Source of the DNA: Breoghania corrubedonensis
GTDB taxonomy: Bacteria; Pseudomonadota; Alphaproteobacteria; Rhizobiales; Stappiaceae
Direction: 5' to 3'
Assembly: GCF_003053845.1 (NCBI RefSeq)
Contig: NZ_QAYG01000007.1
Span: forward strand, 184,552-248,551
Length of the DNA: 64,000 nucleotides
In this document: positions 56,530 to 64,000 of the stretch, in pieces
How positions within the stretch are numbered: position 1 is the first letter of the stretch
Layout: every line of letters starts with the position of its first letter
Position numbers and translations under genes: made by a program
The notes under the pieces: generated by a model
Databases searched by the model: none
What the model saw: only the letters and a program-made list of their open reading frames with translations
Told to the model about the DNA's origin: nothing

Positions 56530-56889
56530 ATGTCGCGGATCCTTCTCGCGGAAGACGATAATGACATGCGGCGGTTCCTTGCCAAGGCATTGGAAAACGC
56601 TGGTTACGATGTCGTTTCCTTCGACAACGGCATGAGTGCCTATGAGCGGATCCGCGAGGAACCGTTCACGCTGCTGCTGACCGATATCGTGATGCCCGAG
56701 ATGGACGGTATCGAGCTCGCCCGCAGGGCGACGCAACTCGATCCCGATCTGAAGGTCATGTTCATCACCGGTTTCGCCGCTGTCGCCCTCAACCCCGATT
56801 CGAACGCGCCGAAGGATGCCAAGGTGCTGTCCAAGCCCTTCCATCTGCGCGATCTGGTGAGCGAAGTGGAGCGCATGCTGGCGGCCTGA
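56530..56889 (+). CDS. cpdR: Cell-cycle response regulator CpdR
   Basis: This 119-residue single receiver domain is nearly identical in layout to rhizobial and Caulobacter CpdR. It starts SRILLAEDDNDMRRFL, has the phosphoacceptor Asp52 in LLLTDIVMPEMDG, the FITGFAAVALNPDS stretch peculiar to CpdR, the lysine in LSKPFH, and ends ERMLAA. Unphosphorylated CpdR brings ClpXP to the pole and primes cell-cycle proteins such as CtrA for destruction; the CckA-ChpT relay phosphorylates it. ATG 56530 is used. It is divergent from the amidohydrolase gene and followed by tRNA-Val. Confidence 0.95.
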   Translation: MSRILLAEDDNDMRRFLAKALENAGYDVVSFDNGMSAYERIREEPFTLLLTDIVMPEMDGIELARRATQLDPDLKVMFITGFAAVALNPDSNAPKDAKVLSKPFHLRDLVSEVERMLAA

Positions 56890-57133
56890 GGTCGCGAGAG
56901 CGGGGGCCCGGCGCACGAAGGGGAAAAAGCCCTTGTTGTTTCCACAAGGGGCGGCAAGGTTTCCACAGGAGAGCGGGGCGGGTGCAACCGTCTTTGAAAA
57001 AGGCGATATCCGGCCTTGCACCGCGGATCGGTTCCCGCTATATCGCTCACCACCGCGGCGGTCACGTCGCGAACCCGCCGACCGGCCGCACTCCTTCGGG
57101 ACGCTGCGGCGCCGGTCGCAACCGAAAAGTTTC

Positions 57134-57208
57134 GGGCGTGTAGCTCAGCGGGAGAGCACTACGTTGACATCGTAGGGGTCACTGGTTCAATCCCAGTCAC
57201 GCCCACCA
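57134..57208 (+). tRNA. tRNA-Val, anticodon GAC
   Basis: The 75-base cloverleaf has acceptor GGGCGTG pairing with CACGCCC, a D-arm with AGCTCAGCGGGAGAGC, an anticodon stem CTACG/CGTAG around TTGACAT (anticodon GAC) and a T-arm CTGG-TTCAATC-CCAG. The 3' CCA is encoded. Confidence 0.97.
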
Positions 57209-57352
57209 TTTCCCCGGCCTTTTCGCTCTCACCGGGAGCGGGGTTATGCCGGTAGGCAGCGGGTTTGCGTTGCCTGGACGACAAGATCAGGTTCCGCTTC
57301 GTGCGGAACGGCGAGGACAACCCTTAACGGGCCCGGAACGGGAACCAGAACG

Positions 57353-57478
57353 ATGAAGATCAAGAATTCGCTCAAGGCGCTGATGGGCCGTCACCGTGAG
57401 AACCGCATGGTTCGCCGGCGTGGCCGCGTTTACATCATCAACAAGCGGAACCCGCGCTTCAAGGCTCGCCAGGGCTGA
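57353..57478 (+). CDS. rpmJ: 50S ribosomal protein L36
   Basis: This 41-residue basic protein reads [18 protein letters not shown] then [18 protein letters not shown]. It is the C-minus form of L36 that lacks the zinc-binding cysteines, as usual in alphaproteobacteria. It binds 23S rRNA late in large-subunit assembly. Small size keeps it out of most open-frame lists. It stands alone between tRNA-Val and a TPR gene, its usual isolated position in Rhizobiales, and ends with the hairpin at 57537. Confidence 0.95.
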   Translation: MKIKNSLKALMGRHRENRMVRRRGRVYIINKRNPRFKARQG

Positions 57479-57536
57479 GCCGGCGCAGGCGGGCCGGGCT
57501 GGTCTGCCTTCCGATTGTTGCAGGTCCGATCGTTCC

Positions 57537-57564
57537 AAGGCGCGCGATTTTTCGTGCGCCTTTT
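57537..57564 (+). terminator. Intrinsic terminator after rpmJ
   Basis: AAGGCGC (57537-57543) and GCGCCTT (57556-57562) form a stem with further GCGA/TCGT pairing inside, and TTTT follows. It lies 59 bases after the L36 stop. Confidence 0.75.
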
Positions 57565-57655
57565 CGCGTGTGCGCGATCACGCGTGTTTGATGGGGCGTT
57601 GGGGACTAAGCAGCCTTGCGGTTTTGACCGGCCCTCGGGCAGGGGTCATACTGCA

Positions 57656-58459
57656 ATGATGCGCGCGACAGCTTTCCTCCTCAATATCCTGTTTGCCGTC
57701 GTTCTGGCGGGCCCGCCGGCATGCGCTGCGGGCAGCGTATCGGCGCAGGCGAAAGAGCCCGTCCCCCTGCTCCCGATCTTGCGCGTGCAGGCGGACATGC
57801 CGGGTATCGTGCCTCCACAGGCTGCTCCGGATCTTCCCGACGACATGGAGACGGATGAGCCGCCGGTCTTCGAGGACACGCCGCTCGATCCCGGCGAAGT
57901 GCCTCTTCCCGATGATACGCCCCAGGCAGATATCCCCGACGCAGGCAAGGGTGACGCCAGAACCGCCAAGCCCGCTGCGCCTCCCGATCTGGATACGCTG
58001 TTTTCCATGCTGAAGAGCGAGGACAGCCAGCAGGCACGCGCCACCACCGCGCACCGCATCCAGATGCGGTGGATCCGGTCCGGCTCGGCGACGGTGGATT
58101 TGCTGATGGCGCGTTCGGCCGCCGCGATGGAGGCCAAGAAGCCGGAGCTGGCGCTTGACCTGCTCGATGCGGTCGTCCGCTTCCGCCCCGAATTCGCCGC
58201 CGGCTGGAACCGGCGCGCGGCCGCGAATTTCATGGCGGGTCATCTCGGCAAGGCTGTGGTCGATATCGAGCGCACGCTTGCGCTGGAACCCCGCCACTGG
58301 GGCGCATTGGCCGGCCTTGCCGCCATCCAGAAGGCGACGGACGACGAAACGGCGGCGCTTGCCACCTACGAACGTATCCTCGAGATCTATCCGCACGAGG
58401 AAAAGGCGGAGAAGGCGGTTGAGGAACTGCGCAAGTCCACCGGCGGGGTGGAACTCTAG
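57656..58459 (+). CDS. Exported TPR-repeat protein
   Basis: This 267-residue protein has a signal peptide (cleavage near ACAAG, residue 25). Residues 30-115 are an acidic, proline-rich low-complexity stretch. From about residue 120 three helical TPR-like units follow (LDLLDAVVRFRPEFAAGWNR, AVVDIERTLALEPRHWGAL, TYERILEIYPHEEKA). Periplasmic scaffolding is likely, partner unknown. Two adjacent ATGs (57656, 57659) are possible starts. Similar proteins sit beside rpmJ in many Rhizobiales. Confidence 0.85.
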   Translation: MMRATAFLLNILFAVVLAGPPACAAGSVSAQAKEPVPLLPILRVQADMPGIVPPQAAPDLPDDMETDEPPVFEDTPLDPGEVPLPDDTPQADIPDAGKGDARTAKPAAPPDLDTLFSMLKSEDSQQARATTAHRIQMRWIRSGSATVDLLMARSAAAMEAKKPELALDLLDAVVRFRPEFAAGWNRRAAANFMAGHLGKAVVDIERTLALEPRHWGALAGLAAIQKATDDETAALATYERILEIYPHEEKAEKAVEELRKSTGGVEL

Positions 58460-58724
58460 GGACGCTTGGGCTCGAGCTCGCCGAGGCTGGCTTCGTGCCC
58501 CTGACAATCGATTCGTCCGCATCTCTTAGTCCGGCTTGACCGGAACCGACGGCTGTCGGCCGGGGAGGCTGCGTCGATGCCCGTGCGTCCCGCCAGACCG
58601 GGCGACGCGGCAACCCGACCCCCTCCCCGTCGCTGAGCCGCTGGCTCGCGATCAGATCGCGGATAACGGACGCGCGCCGAGCGCGGGCGCGCGAACCGTT
58701 CGCTTCATTGAAGATATTCGTGGA

Positions 58725-60161
58725 TCAGATGCCGCCGAGCCCGTCGGAGCCGACGAAGGCGATGCGCAGCATGTTGGTGGCGCCGGGGGTGCCGAAGGGA
58801 ACGCCGGCGGTGATGATGATGCGCTGGCCGGGACGCGCGAAGCCGTCCTTGAAGGCAAGGCGGCAGGCGCGGTCGACCATCTCGTTCTCGTCGCGGGCAT
58901 CCTCGCTGACAACGCAGTGCGTGCCCCACACGAGCGCCAGGCGGCGCGCGGTGGCAACGACGGGCGACAGCGCGATGATCGGCGTGGTGGGCCGCTCGCG
59001 CGCCGCGCGCAGGCCTGTCGCGCCCGAAGAGGTGTAGCAGACGATCGCAGCCAGATGCAGCGTCTCGGCGATCTGGCGCGCGGCGGCGGAGATCGTGTCG
59101 GCGCCGGTCGCTTCGGGCTCGGTGCGCTGGGCGTGCATGATGTTGGCGTAGTTCGGGTCGCGCTCGACCTCTTCCGCGACCCGGTTCATCGTCTCGACCG
59201 CCTCGAGCGGGAAGTCGCCTGCCGCCGATTCAGCCGACAGCATGATGGCGTCCGCGCCCTCGAACACGGCATTGGCAACGTCGGACACCTCCGCGCGGGT
59301 GGGAACGGGCGAGGTAATCATCGATTCCAGCATCTGGGTCGCGACGACCACCGGCTTGCCGGCGCGGCGCGCGGCGCGGGTGATGTGCTTCTGGATGCCG
59401 GGCACCTTTTCCAGCGGCATCTCCACGCCGAGATCGCCGCGCGCGACCATCAACGCGTCGGAAAGCTCGATGATCTCGTCGATGCGTTCCACCGCCTGCG
59501 GCTTTTCGATCTTGGCGAGGATGCCGGCGCGCCCACGCGTGACCTTGCGCGCTTCGGCCAGATCTTCCGGACGCTGGATGAAGGAGAGCGCGACCCAGTC
59601 GACATTGGCGTTGAGCGCGGCATCGAGGTCCTTGCGGTCCTTCTCTGTCAGTGCGCCGACGGGAATGGTGGTATCGGGAACGGAAACGCCCTTACGGTCG
59701 GAGAGCTTGCCGCCGATCTCCACGCGGGTCGTCGCGCTCGTCTCGTCGCATTCGGTGACGATGAGCTTGATCTTGCCGTCATCGAGCAGAAGCCGGTGGC
59801 CGGGTTCCAGCGCGGACAGGATCTCGGGATGGGGCAGGCGCACGCGCTCCTGCGTGCCCGGCGCATCGTTGCCGTCCAGCGTGAAGGTTGCGCCCTCCTT
59901 GAGGACGATCGACTTGTTCTCGAAAGTACCCACGCGCAGCTTCGGCCCCTGCAGGTCAGCGAGGATGCCGATCGGTCGTTCGACCGCCGCCTCGACGGCG
60001 CGGATGCGCTCGACCAGCGTCTTCAGCAACGCATGGTCGGTGTGGCTCATGTTGATTCGGAAAACGTCTGCGCCGGCCTTGAAGAGCTTCTCGATCATTG
60101 CTTGATCGGATGAGGACGGGCCCAGAGTGGCTAGGATTTTGACCCGTCTATTGCGCTTCAT
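58725..60161 (-). CDS. pyk: Pyruvate kinase
   Basis: This 478-residue glycolytic enzyme makes pyruvate and ATP from phosphoenolpyruvate and ADP. Signature parts are KILATLGPSS near the N-terminus, GILADLQGPKLRVG, the catalytic lysine in ILAKIEKPQAVE (PROSITE signature region IxKIExxxG), VARGDLGVEMP and ATQMLESM, with the C-terminal domain (about 350-478) for assembly or regulation. The start overlaps the stop of the upstream DUF1036 gene by four bases, so the two are co-translated. Confidence 0.96.
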   Translation of the reverse strand: MKRNRRVKILATLGPSSSDQAMIEKLFKAGADVFRINMSHTDHALLKTLVERIRAVEAAVERPIGILADLQGPKLRVGTFENKSIVLKEGATFTLDGNDAPGTQERVRLPHPEILSALEPGHRLLLDDGKIKLIVTECDETSATTRVEIGGKLSDRKGVSVPDTTIPVGALTEKDRKDLDAALNANVDWVALSFIQRPEDLAEARKVTRGRAGILAKIEKPQAVERIDEIIELSDALMVARGDLGVEMPLEKVPGIQKHITRAARRAGKPVVVATQMLESMITSPVPTRAEVSDVANAVFEGADAIMLSAESAAGDFPLEAVETMNRVAEEVERDPNYANIMHAQRTEPEATGADTISAAARQIAETLHLAAIVCYTSSGATGLRAARERPTTPIIALSPVVATARRLALVWGTHCVVSEDARDENEMVDRACRLAFKDGFARPGQRIIITAGVPFGTPGATNMLRIAFVGSDGLGGI

Positions 60162-60646
60162 CGTCCGCCTGTTCCCTGTTGAACGGGCTCGGTCAGTTGA
60201 ACCGTCCAGCTTCGCTGTTCGCCCGTGTCGATCTCGAAAAAACCTGTCCGTTCATAACCGCGTGCAATGCAGTCCGCAATGCCGCGGATCGTGAATTCCT
60301 TTTCACGCGTACACATGAACGCGCGTCCGCCCCACTCTCCGCCCTGATCGTAATCGATTGCATATACGTAATAATAACGGGAGGAGAGGTGGCCCGGAAT
60401 CAGCGTCTCGCAGGTCTTCGCCGGCAGGTTCCACCAGCCCTCGGTCGCCCAGTCGGACTTGTCGCGATAGCCGATGGCGACACCCACCTGGCTTTCGGTC
60501 TTGTTGCAAAGACGAAGGTCGGCGGAGGCGGGGGTGACGCTGGTGAACGTCAGGAACATACTGGTGGCGATGATCGAAAATGCCCAGGCCAACGCCTTCC
60601 GCAAGCGGCGCGGCGGAACCTTATTTGTGAGGCTGGACGGTCTCAT
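60158..60646 (-). CDS. DUF1036 family exported protein
   Basis: The 162-residue protein has a signal peptide (hydrophobic FSIIATSMFLTF, cleavage near ASA, residue 42). The mature domain has paired cysteines (LRLCNKTES, AKTCETLIPG, AFMCTREKEF, IADCIARGY) and many aromatic residues, as in DUF1036, a periplasmic family of unknown function. Four cysteines suggest two disulfides. It overlaps pyk (ATGA), an arrangement conserved in Rhizobiales although a functional link is unclear. Confidence 0.88.
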   Translation of the reverse strand: MRPSSLTNKVPPRRLRKALAWAFSIIATSMFLTFTSVTPASADLRLCNKTESQVGVAIGYRDKSDWATEGWWNLPAKTCETLIPGHLSSRYYYVYAIDYDQGGEWGGRAFMCTREKEFTIRGIADCIARGYERTGFFEIDTGEQRSWTVQLTEPVQQGTGGR

Positions 60647-61128
60647 CGGTGATTGTTCTATCCGCAGCGAAATGCTTTGTTCTTATTGCGAATGTTCCAC
60701 CCGCTTGTCAACGACACCAAACCGGAAGCCGATGACAAGCCGCAGGCGCCGCGAGGAACTTTCGCGGGCGCAGACGGTCATGCACAACGTTCTTGTCAAG
60801 ATTGACTGTTGAGGTTTCGCCCGAGAAATGAGGCGGCATCAAGGCCATACGCAGTCAACCGTGCAATCGCGGGCATCGTCCGCATCTTTCGCCGAGGCTT
60901 GCCGCCGCTGCTTTTCACGATTGCGATGCAGGCCCGCTCTCGCTCAGGTTGGCCACATGTCATGTGGTCAAGGAAGCTGTCGGAACAACGCGGGATTTAC
61001 TCGCGGTTGGCGTCTCTTAATTCTGATGAGGAAGCTGGGAACAGGCACACCACGCGGCGAAGATCTCGCGATTACATTCGCGATTTTACGAGGAGCTAGG
61101 GTATTCTTCTTGGCCGGTCGCGCTCATT
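60647..61128. other. Intergenic region between the DUF1036 gene and the DMT exporter
   Basis: This 482-base gap lies upstream of the DUF1036-pyk unit and downstream of the exporter gene, both on the minus strand. Frames across it have no family signal or ribosome site. Near 61066-61092 TCGCGATTACA and TCGCGATTTTAC form a loose direct repeat. No RNA gene or terminator is evident. Confidence 0.5.
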
Positions 61129-62079
61129 TTACGGGCGGGTGGCGGGGTCGGCCGCCACCGCGGGGGCTGTCGTGCGGTGACGCGGCCGCGCGACCCAGAT
61201 GCCGGCGAGGATGGCACCGCCGCCGGCGATCTGCAGCGGGGAGAGGGTTTCGGCGAAGATCAGCCAGCCGAAGAAGGCGGCCGCCACCGCTTCCAGGAAA
61301 ATGACCAGCGAGGAAAAGGCTGCGGACAGGTGGCCGAGCGCGTAGGCGAGCAAGCCCTGGCCGCCGGTATGGCTGATGACCGCGAGCGCGACGAGAGCGG
61401 CGGCGCCGATCCAGGTCGCAGGCAGGAAAGTGTCTTCCATGATGAGCGCGACAACGAGCAATGCGGCAGCCGTCACCAGCGTGGAGCGGTAGAGGATAAG
61501 ACCCGCCCGGGATTTGCGGCGCGCCACGCGTACGGCCAGAAAATAGGCGCCGAAAAAGATGGACGTGATGATACCGTAAATGTCGCCGGTGAGGCGTTCG
61601 GGTTCCATCTGGACGGAGGAGCCGACGAGCGCACCGGCGCCCAGAAGACACAGGCCGAGGCCGGCAATCATCGGCCTGGTCACTTTTTCGCCGATGAACA
61701 GGCCTGAGCCGAGCAGCACCCAGACCGGCGCCATGGTGGCGAGGAAGGTGGCGTTCGCCATGGTGGTGTTGACGATGGCCAGATGCCAGAAGACCAGATC
61801 GCCGGCGAAGAACAGGCCGGCCAGCAGGGTGGCGCGGTCCCAGCGGGCGGGCGCCTGCCCGCCGGCTTCCAGGTGTGCCCATAAGGCCAGCAGCGGCAGC
61901 GAGAGCGTGACGCGGTAGAAGGCGGAGGTGAAAGGGCCAACCTCGGCATAGCGCACGAAAACCGGAGAGACGCCCATCGCCACCGCGCCCAGCAGCAGAG
62001 CGGCGAGCGCCACCGCGACGGTGCCGGCTTCCGACGCAGGGGACACCGGGGACAGGGAATTTTCGGACGAGGACGACAT
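61129..62079 (-). CDS. DMT superfamily (EamA) transporter
   Basis: This 316-residue inner-membrane protein has ten hydrophobic segments arranged as two EamA repeats (about 20-150 and 165-300). AFYRVTLSLPLLAL in the first repeat and SHTGGQGLLAYALGHLSA near residue 240 are family features; LFIGEKVTRPMIAGLGLCL ends the first half. EamA proteins export amino acids, nucleosides or other metabolites. Substrate unknown. It is divergent from the second N-formylglutamate amidohydrolase gene. Confidence 0.88.
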   Translation of the reverse strand: MSSSSENSLSPVSPASEAGTVAVALAALLLGAVAMGVSPVFVRYAEVGPFTSAFYRVTLSLPLLALWAHLEAGGQAPARWDRATLLAGLFFAGDLVFWHLAIVNTTMANATFLATMAPVWVLLGSGLFIGEKVTRPMIAGLGLCLLGAGALVGSSVQMEPERLTGDIYGIITSIFFGAYFLAVRVARRKSRAGLILYRSTLVTAAALLVVALIMEDTFLPATWIGAAALVALAVISHTGGQGLLAYALGHLSAAFSSLVIFLEAVAAAFFGWLIFAETLSPLQIAGGGAILAGIWVARPRHRTTAPAVAADPATRP

Positions 62080-62256
62080 CGGCTGCGGCTCCGGCTGACG
62101 AGATCAAGGTCGTCCTGCTTGCGAGCCCGAGTGAAGGCAAGGCGCTGCCGGCGAGCGGCGGCCGGCACCTTGCTTCCAGTGGGGCTCTTGCGGGCTGGAC
62201 GGCACGCCCATTCCTATGGCAAGCGATAGGCAACGTCATCCCAATTCGGACCCGAC

Positions 62257-63105
62257 ATGCACAGCCTTTCCGGCGCCGACGCGCCGTCCGCCGTTCCCGC
62301 GCGCCCCAACACGACATTCGATCCGGTCGAGACGATCGCCGGGGCCGATGATTGCGGCCTGCTGATCCTGTGCGATCACGCCCGCAACGCGCTGCCGGCG
62401 GACTACGGAACGCTGGGCCTGCCGCAGGCGGAGCTGGAGCGGCATATCGGCTACGATATCGGCGCCGCGCCGCTCACCCGACAGCTCGCCGCCCGCCTCG
62501 GTGCGCCGGCGGTGCTGACGACCTTCTCGCGCCTGCTGATCGATCCGAACCGGGGCGAGGACGATCCCACTATCGTCATGCGGATATCGGACGGCGCGCT
62601 CATTCCCGATAACGCCTATATCGACGAGGAAGAGCGCCAGCGCCGTATCGAGCGTTTCTACCGGCCCTATCACGCGGCGGTGGCGGCGACCCTCGATCGC
62701 ATGCTGGCCACGGGCCGGGTTCCGATGATCTTCTCCGTCCATTCGTTCACTCCGGTGTGGCGCGGCTGGGCGCGGCCGTGGCATGCAGGTGTGCTGTGGG
62801 ACCAGGATCCGCGCATGCCGGAACGATTGCTTGCGGCGCTGAAGCGTGATTCCGCGCTTATCGTCGGCGACAACGAGCCCTATGTCGGTGCGCTCAGGAA
62901 CGATACGATGTACAAGCATGCGACCGCGCGCGGGCTTGCCCACGCGTTGATCGAGGTGCGCCAGGACCTGATTGGCGACGAGACCGGCGTGGCGGACTGG
63001 ACGGCGCGGCTGGCGCCGATCCTGACAGACCTCAATGCGATCGAGGATCTGCACGTGGTAAGGCATTTCGGCTCGAAGACGGACGATCCGCGTTCGCTGC
63101 GGTGA
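62257..63105 (+). CDS. N-formylglutamate amidohydrolase family protein (copy 2)
   Basis: This 282-residue protein belongs to a different subgroup from copy 1. It shows LLILCDHARNALP near residue 36 (metal-binding Asp/His), HIGYDIGAAPLTRQLA, RLLIDPNRGEDDPT, and IFSVHSFTPVWRG near 157-169. Many Rhizobiales keep this paralogue directly upstream of the DUF1244 gene, 21 bases away here, so the two share a transcript. Its substrate may be an N-acyl amino acid other than N-formylglutamate. Confidence 0.88.
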   Translation: MHSLSGADAPSAVPARPNTTFDPVETIAGADDCGLLILCDHARNALPADYGTLGLPQAELERHIGYDIGAAPLTRQLAARLGAPAVLTTFSRLLIDPNRGEDDPTIVMRISDGALIPDNAYIDEEERQRRIERFYRPYHAAVAATLDRMLATGRVPMIFSVHSFTPVWRGWARPWHAGVLWDQDPRMPERLLAALKRDSALIVGDNEPYVGALRNDTMYKHATARGLAHALIEVRQDLIGDETGVADWTARLAPILTDLNAIEDLHVVRHFGSKTDDPRSLR

Positions 63106-63126
63106 TCGAAGAGGAGGGCTTGGGGC

Positions 63127-63444
63127 ATGAGCGACCAGAAACCGGAAATCGACGAGGCGATGCGCACCGAGCTGGAGGCGGCAACCTTTCGCCGACTGCT
63201 CGCTCATTTGCGCGGGCGCACCGACGTGCAGAATATCGATCTGATGAATCTCGCCGGCTTCTGCCGCAACTGCCTGTCGAACTGGTACAGGGACGCGGCG
63301 GGTGAGAAGGGTGTCGATCTTTCCAGGGAAGATGCGCGCGAGATCGTCTACGGCATGCCTTACGATGAGTGGAAGGCGAAGCACCAGAGCGCGGCGGACG
63401 CCGGGCAAAAGGCGGTGTTCGAAGCGAACAAGCCTGCTCACTGA
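63127..63444 (+). CDS. DUF1244 family protein
   Basis: This 105-residue cytoplasmic protein matches the DUF1244 core: TFRRLLAHLRGRTDVQNIDLMNLAGFCRNCLSNWY is its highly conserved part, with two cysteines in FCRNCLS, then DAREIVYGMPYDEWKAKHQ. The fold is a helical homodimer of unknown function. It is conserved across alphaproteobacteria next to gapR. Start ATG 63127 follows GAGGGCTTGGGGC. No regulatory feature seen. Confidence 0.9.
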   Translation: MSDQKPEIDEAMRTELEAATFRRLLAHLRGRTDVQNIDLMNLAGFCRNCLSNWYRDAAGEKGVDLSREDAREIVYGMPYDEWKAKHQSAADAGQKAVFEANKPAH

Positions 63445-63580
63445 AGGGGAGCCGCGAAGTGCCCGCTTTCCCCACATTGGCGCCTTGACCGGCCACATTG
63501 TTTCTGGCACGCAAGCGACCCGTTTTTCCGGCGCAGGACTGTCCGCGCCGATTCCATCAACCTGACAAGGATCTCTCACC

Positions 63581-63850
63581 ATGGCTGATACGGGTGGAGT
63601 TGCCGCCGACCAGCTGCGCGCCTTCGTGGAGCGCATCGAACGGCTCGAAGAAGAGAAGAAGGCGATTTCCGACGACATCAAGGATGTCTACGGTGAAGCG
63701 AAGGGAACGGGCTTCGACGTGAAGATCCTGCGCCAGGTCGTGCGCTTGAGGAAGCAGGAGCCGCACGAGCGCGAAGAGCAGGAAGCGATCCTCGATCTCT
63801 ACATGCACGCACTCGGCATGGCAGCGCAGAGCGGCGGCGACGAGGTCTGA
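63581..63850 (+). CDS. gapR: Nucleoid-associated protein GapR (DUF2312)
   Basis: This 89-residue protein is typical of DUF2312: [20 protein letters not shown], then [29 protein letters not shown] and a C-terminal helix [11 protein letters not shown]. In Caulobacter GapR clamps overtwisted, AT-rich DNA ahead of replication and transcription forks and stimulates topoisomerases. The coiled N-terminus makes the dimer. ATG 63581 is preceded by AAGGATCTC. A terminator follows at 63880. Confidence 0.93.
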   Translation: MADTGGVAADQLRAFVERIERLEEEKKAISDDIKDVYGEAKGTGFDVKILRQVVRLRKQEPHEREEQEAILDLYMHALGMAAQSGGDEV

Positions 63851-63879
63851 GCCGAGGCTTGCGAGTTTCCGAGACGATG

Positions 63880-63906
63880 AACGGCCCCGCAAGGGGCCGT
63901 TTTCGT
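63880..63906 (+). terminator. Intrinsic terminator after gapR
   Basis: AACGGCCCC and GGGGCCGTT form a perfect 9-base stem with a GCAA tetraloop, followed by TTCGTT. It lies 30 bases after the gapR stop. Confidence 0.85.
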
Positions 63907-63921
63907 TACATCCTAGATAAA

Positions 63922-63940
63922 CCTCCACCTACGGTGGAGG
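63922..63940. promoter_or_regulatory. Palindrome CCTCCACC-TAC-GGTGGAGG, possible MerR-type operator
   Basis: A perfect 8-base inverted repeat with a 3-base centre lies shortly after the gapR terminator and 37 bases before a possible start codon at 63977. Dyads of this size, set inside an elongated promoter spacer, are typical of MerR-family metal or redox regulators; a promoter cannot be confirmed because the downstream sequence is cut off. Confidence 0.45.
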
Positions 63941-63976
63941 ACTGGACGAGTTCTACAATATAGGTGAGAGACCTCC

Positions 63977-64000
63977 ATGCTTGAACCATTGGCGTGGTCA
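63977..64000 (+). CDS. Possible start of a further gene (3' end outside window)
   Basis: ATG 63977 opens a frame of eight codons (MLEPLAWS) that runs out of the window. GGTGAGAG lies 8-14 bases upstream as a weak ribosome site. Too short to identify. Confidence 0.25.

Noticed and set aside
57134..57208. tRNA as the insertion point of an integrative element
   Set aside because: The downstream genes are core genes (rpmJ, pyk) and no 3' tRNA duplicate or integrase is found.

Overview
The window is a GC-rich chromosomal segment of an alphaproteobacterium, most likely of the order Hyphomicrobiales (Rhizobiales). Markers for this are cpdR beside tRNA-Val and an N-formylglutamate amidohydrolase gene, a 41-residue cysteine-free L36, pyk paired with a DUF1036 gene, a DUF1244 gene followed by gapR (DUF2312), an mmgR/alpha-r8-type small RNA beside an inositol-monophosphatase-family gene, a ROSE-like thermometer before a small heat-shock gene, and rhizobial-style palindromic intergenic repeats. 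The genus cannot be told from the sequence. I see no prophage, insertion sequence, CRISPR array or rRNA.

1-14.3 kb is an uptake and activation locus: the 3' part of an indolepyruvate:ferredoxin oxidoreductase, a long acyl-CoA synthetase, a complete branched-chain-amino-acid-type ABC transporter (livG, livH, livM, binding protein, livF), a secreted RNase T2 and a phenylacetate-CoA-ligase-like protein. Together they suggest import and CoA activation of arylacetates or related acids. 14.3-19.8 kb is a signalling island: two paralogous PAS-GAF histidine kinases, one with a degenerate ATPase domain, an Rcp1-like response regulator and a second divergent receiver protein. 20-23 kb carries hemH and an SPFH/NfeD pair. 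23-27 kb is a small catabolic cassette (TetR regulator, beta-keto acid cleavage enzyme, cyclase-family hydrolase, MFS carrier) with two palindromic operators upstream.

27.7-36.8 kb has motAB, kdsD (KDO pathway), an outer-membrane barrel, an MltB-type transglycosylase, an SGNH-like DUF459 protein and a chemoreceptor. 37-43.2 kb is gltBD. 44.1-46.9 kb is a bufferin-type RiPP operon: a secreted cysteine peptide (DUF2282), an MNIO enzyme (DUF692), its partner (DUF2063) and a DoxX protein. This is the most noteworthy biosynthetic system in the window. 48.2-51.4 kb is a molybdate-type ABC operon behind a ModE-like palindrome, in which the ATPase frame runs without a stop into modD.

51.5-64 kb is mostly conserved core: hsp20 with a thermometer, a PepSY-like exported protein, a lipase-like hydrolase, a histidinol-phosphatase-type enzyme, the mmgR-like RNA, two N-formylglutamate amidohydrolases, cpdR, tRNA-Val(GAC), rpmJ, a TPR protein, pyk, DUF1036, a DMT exporter, DUF1244 and gapR. 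The window ends in the leader of a further gene.
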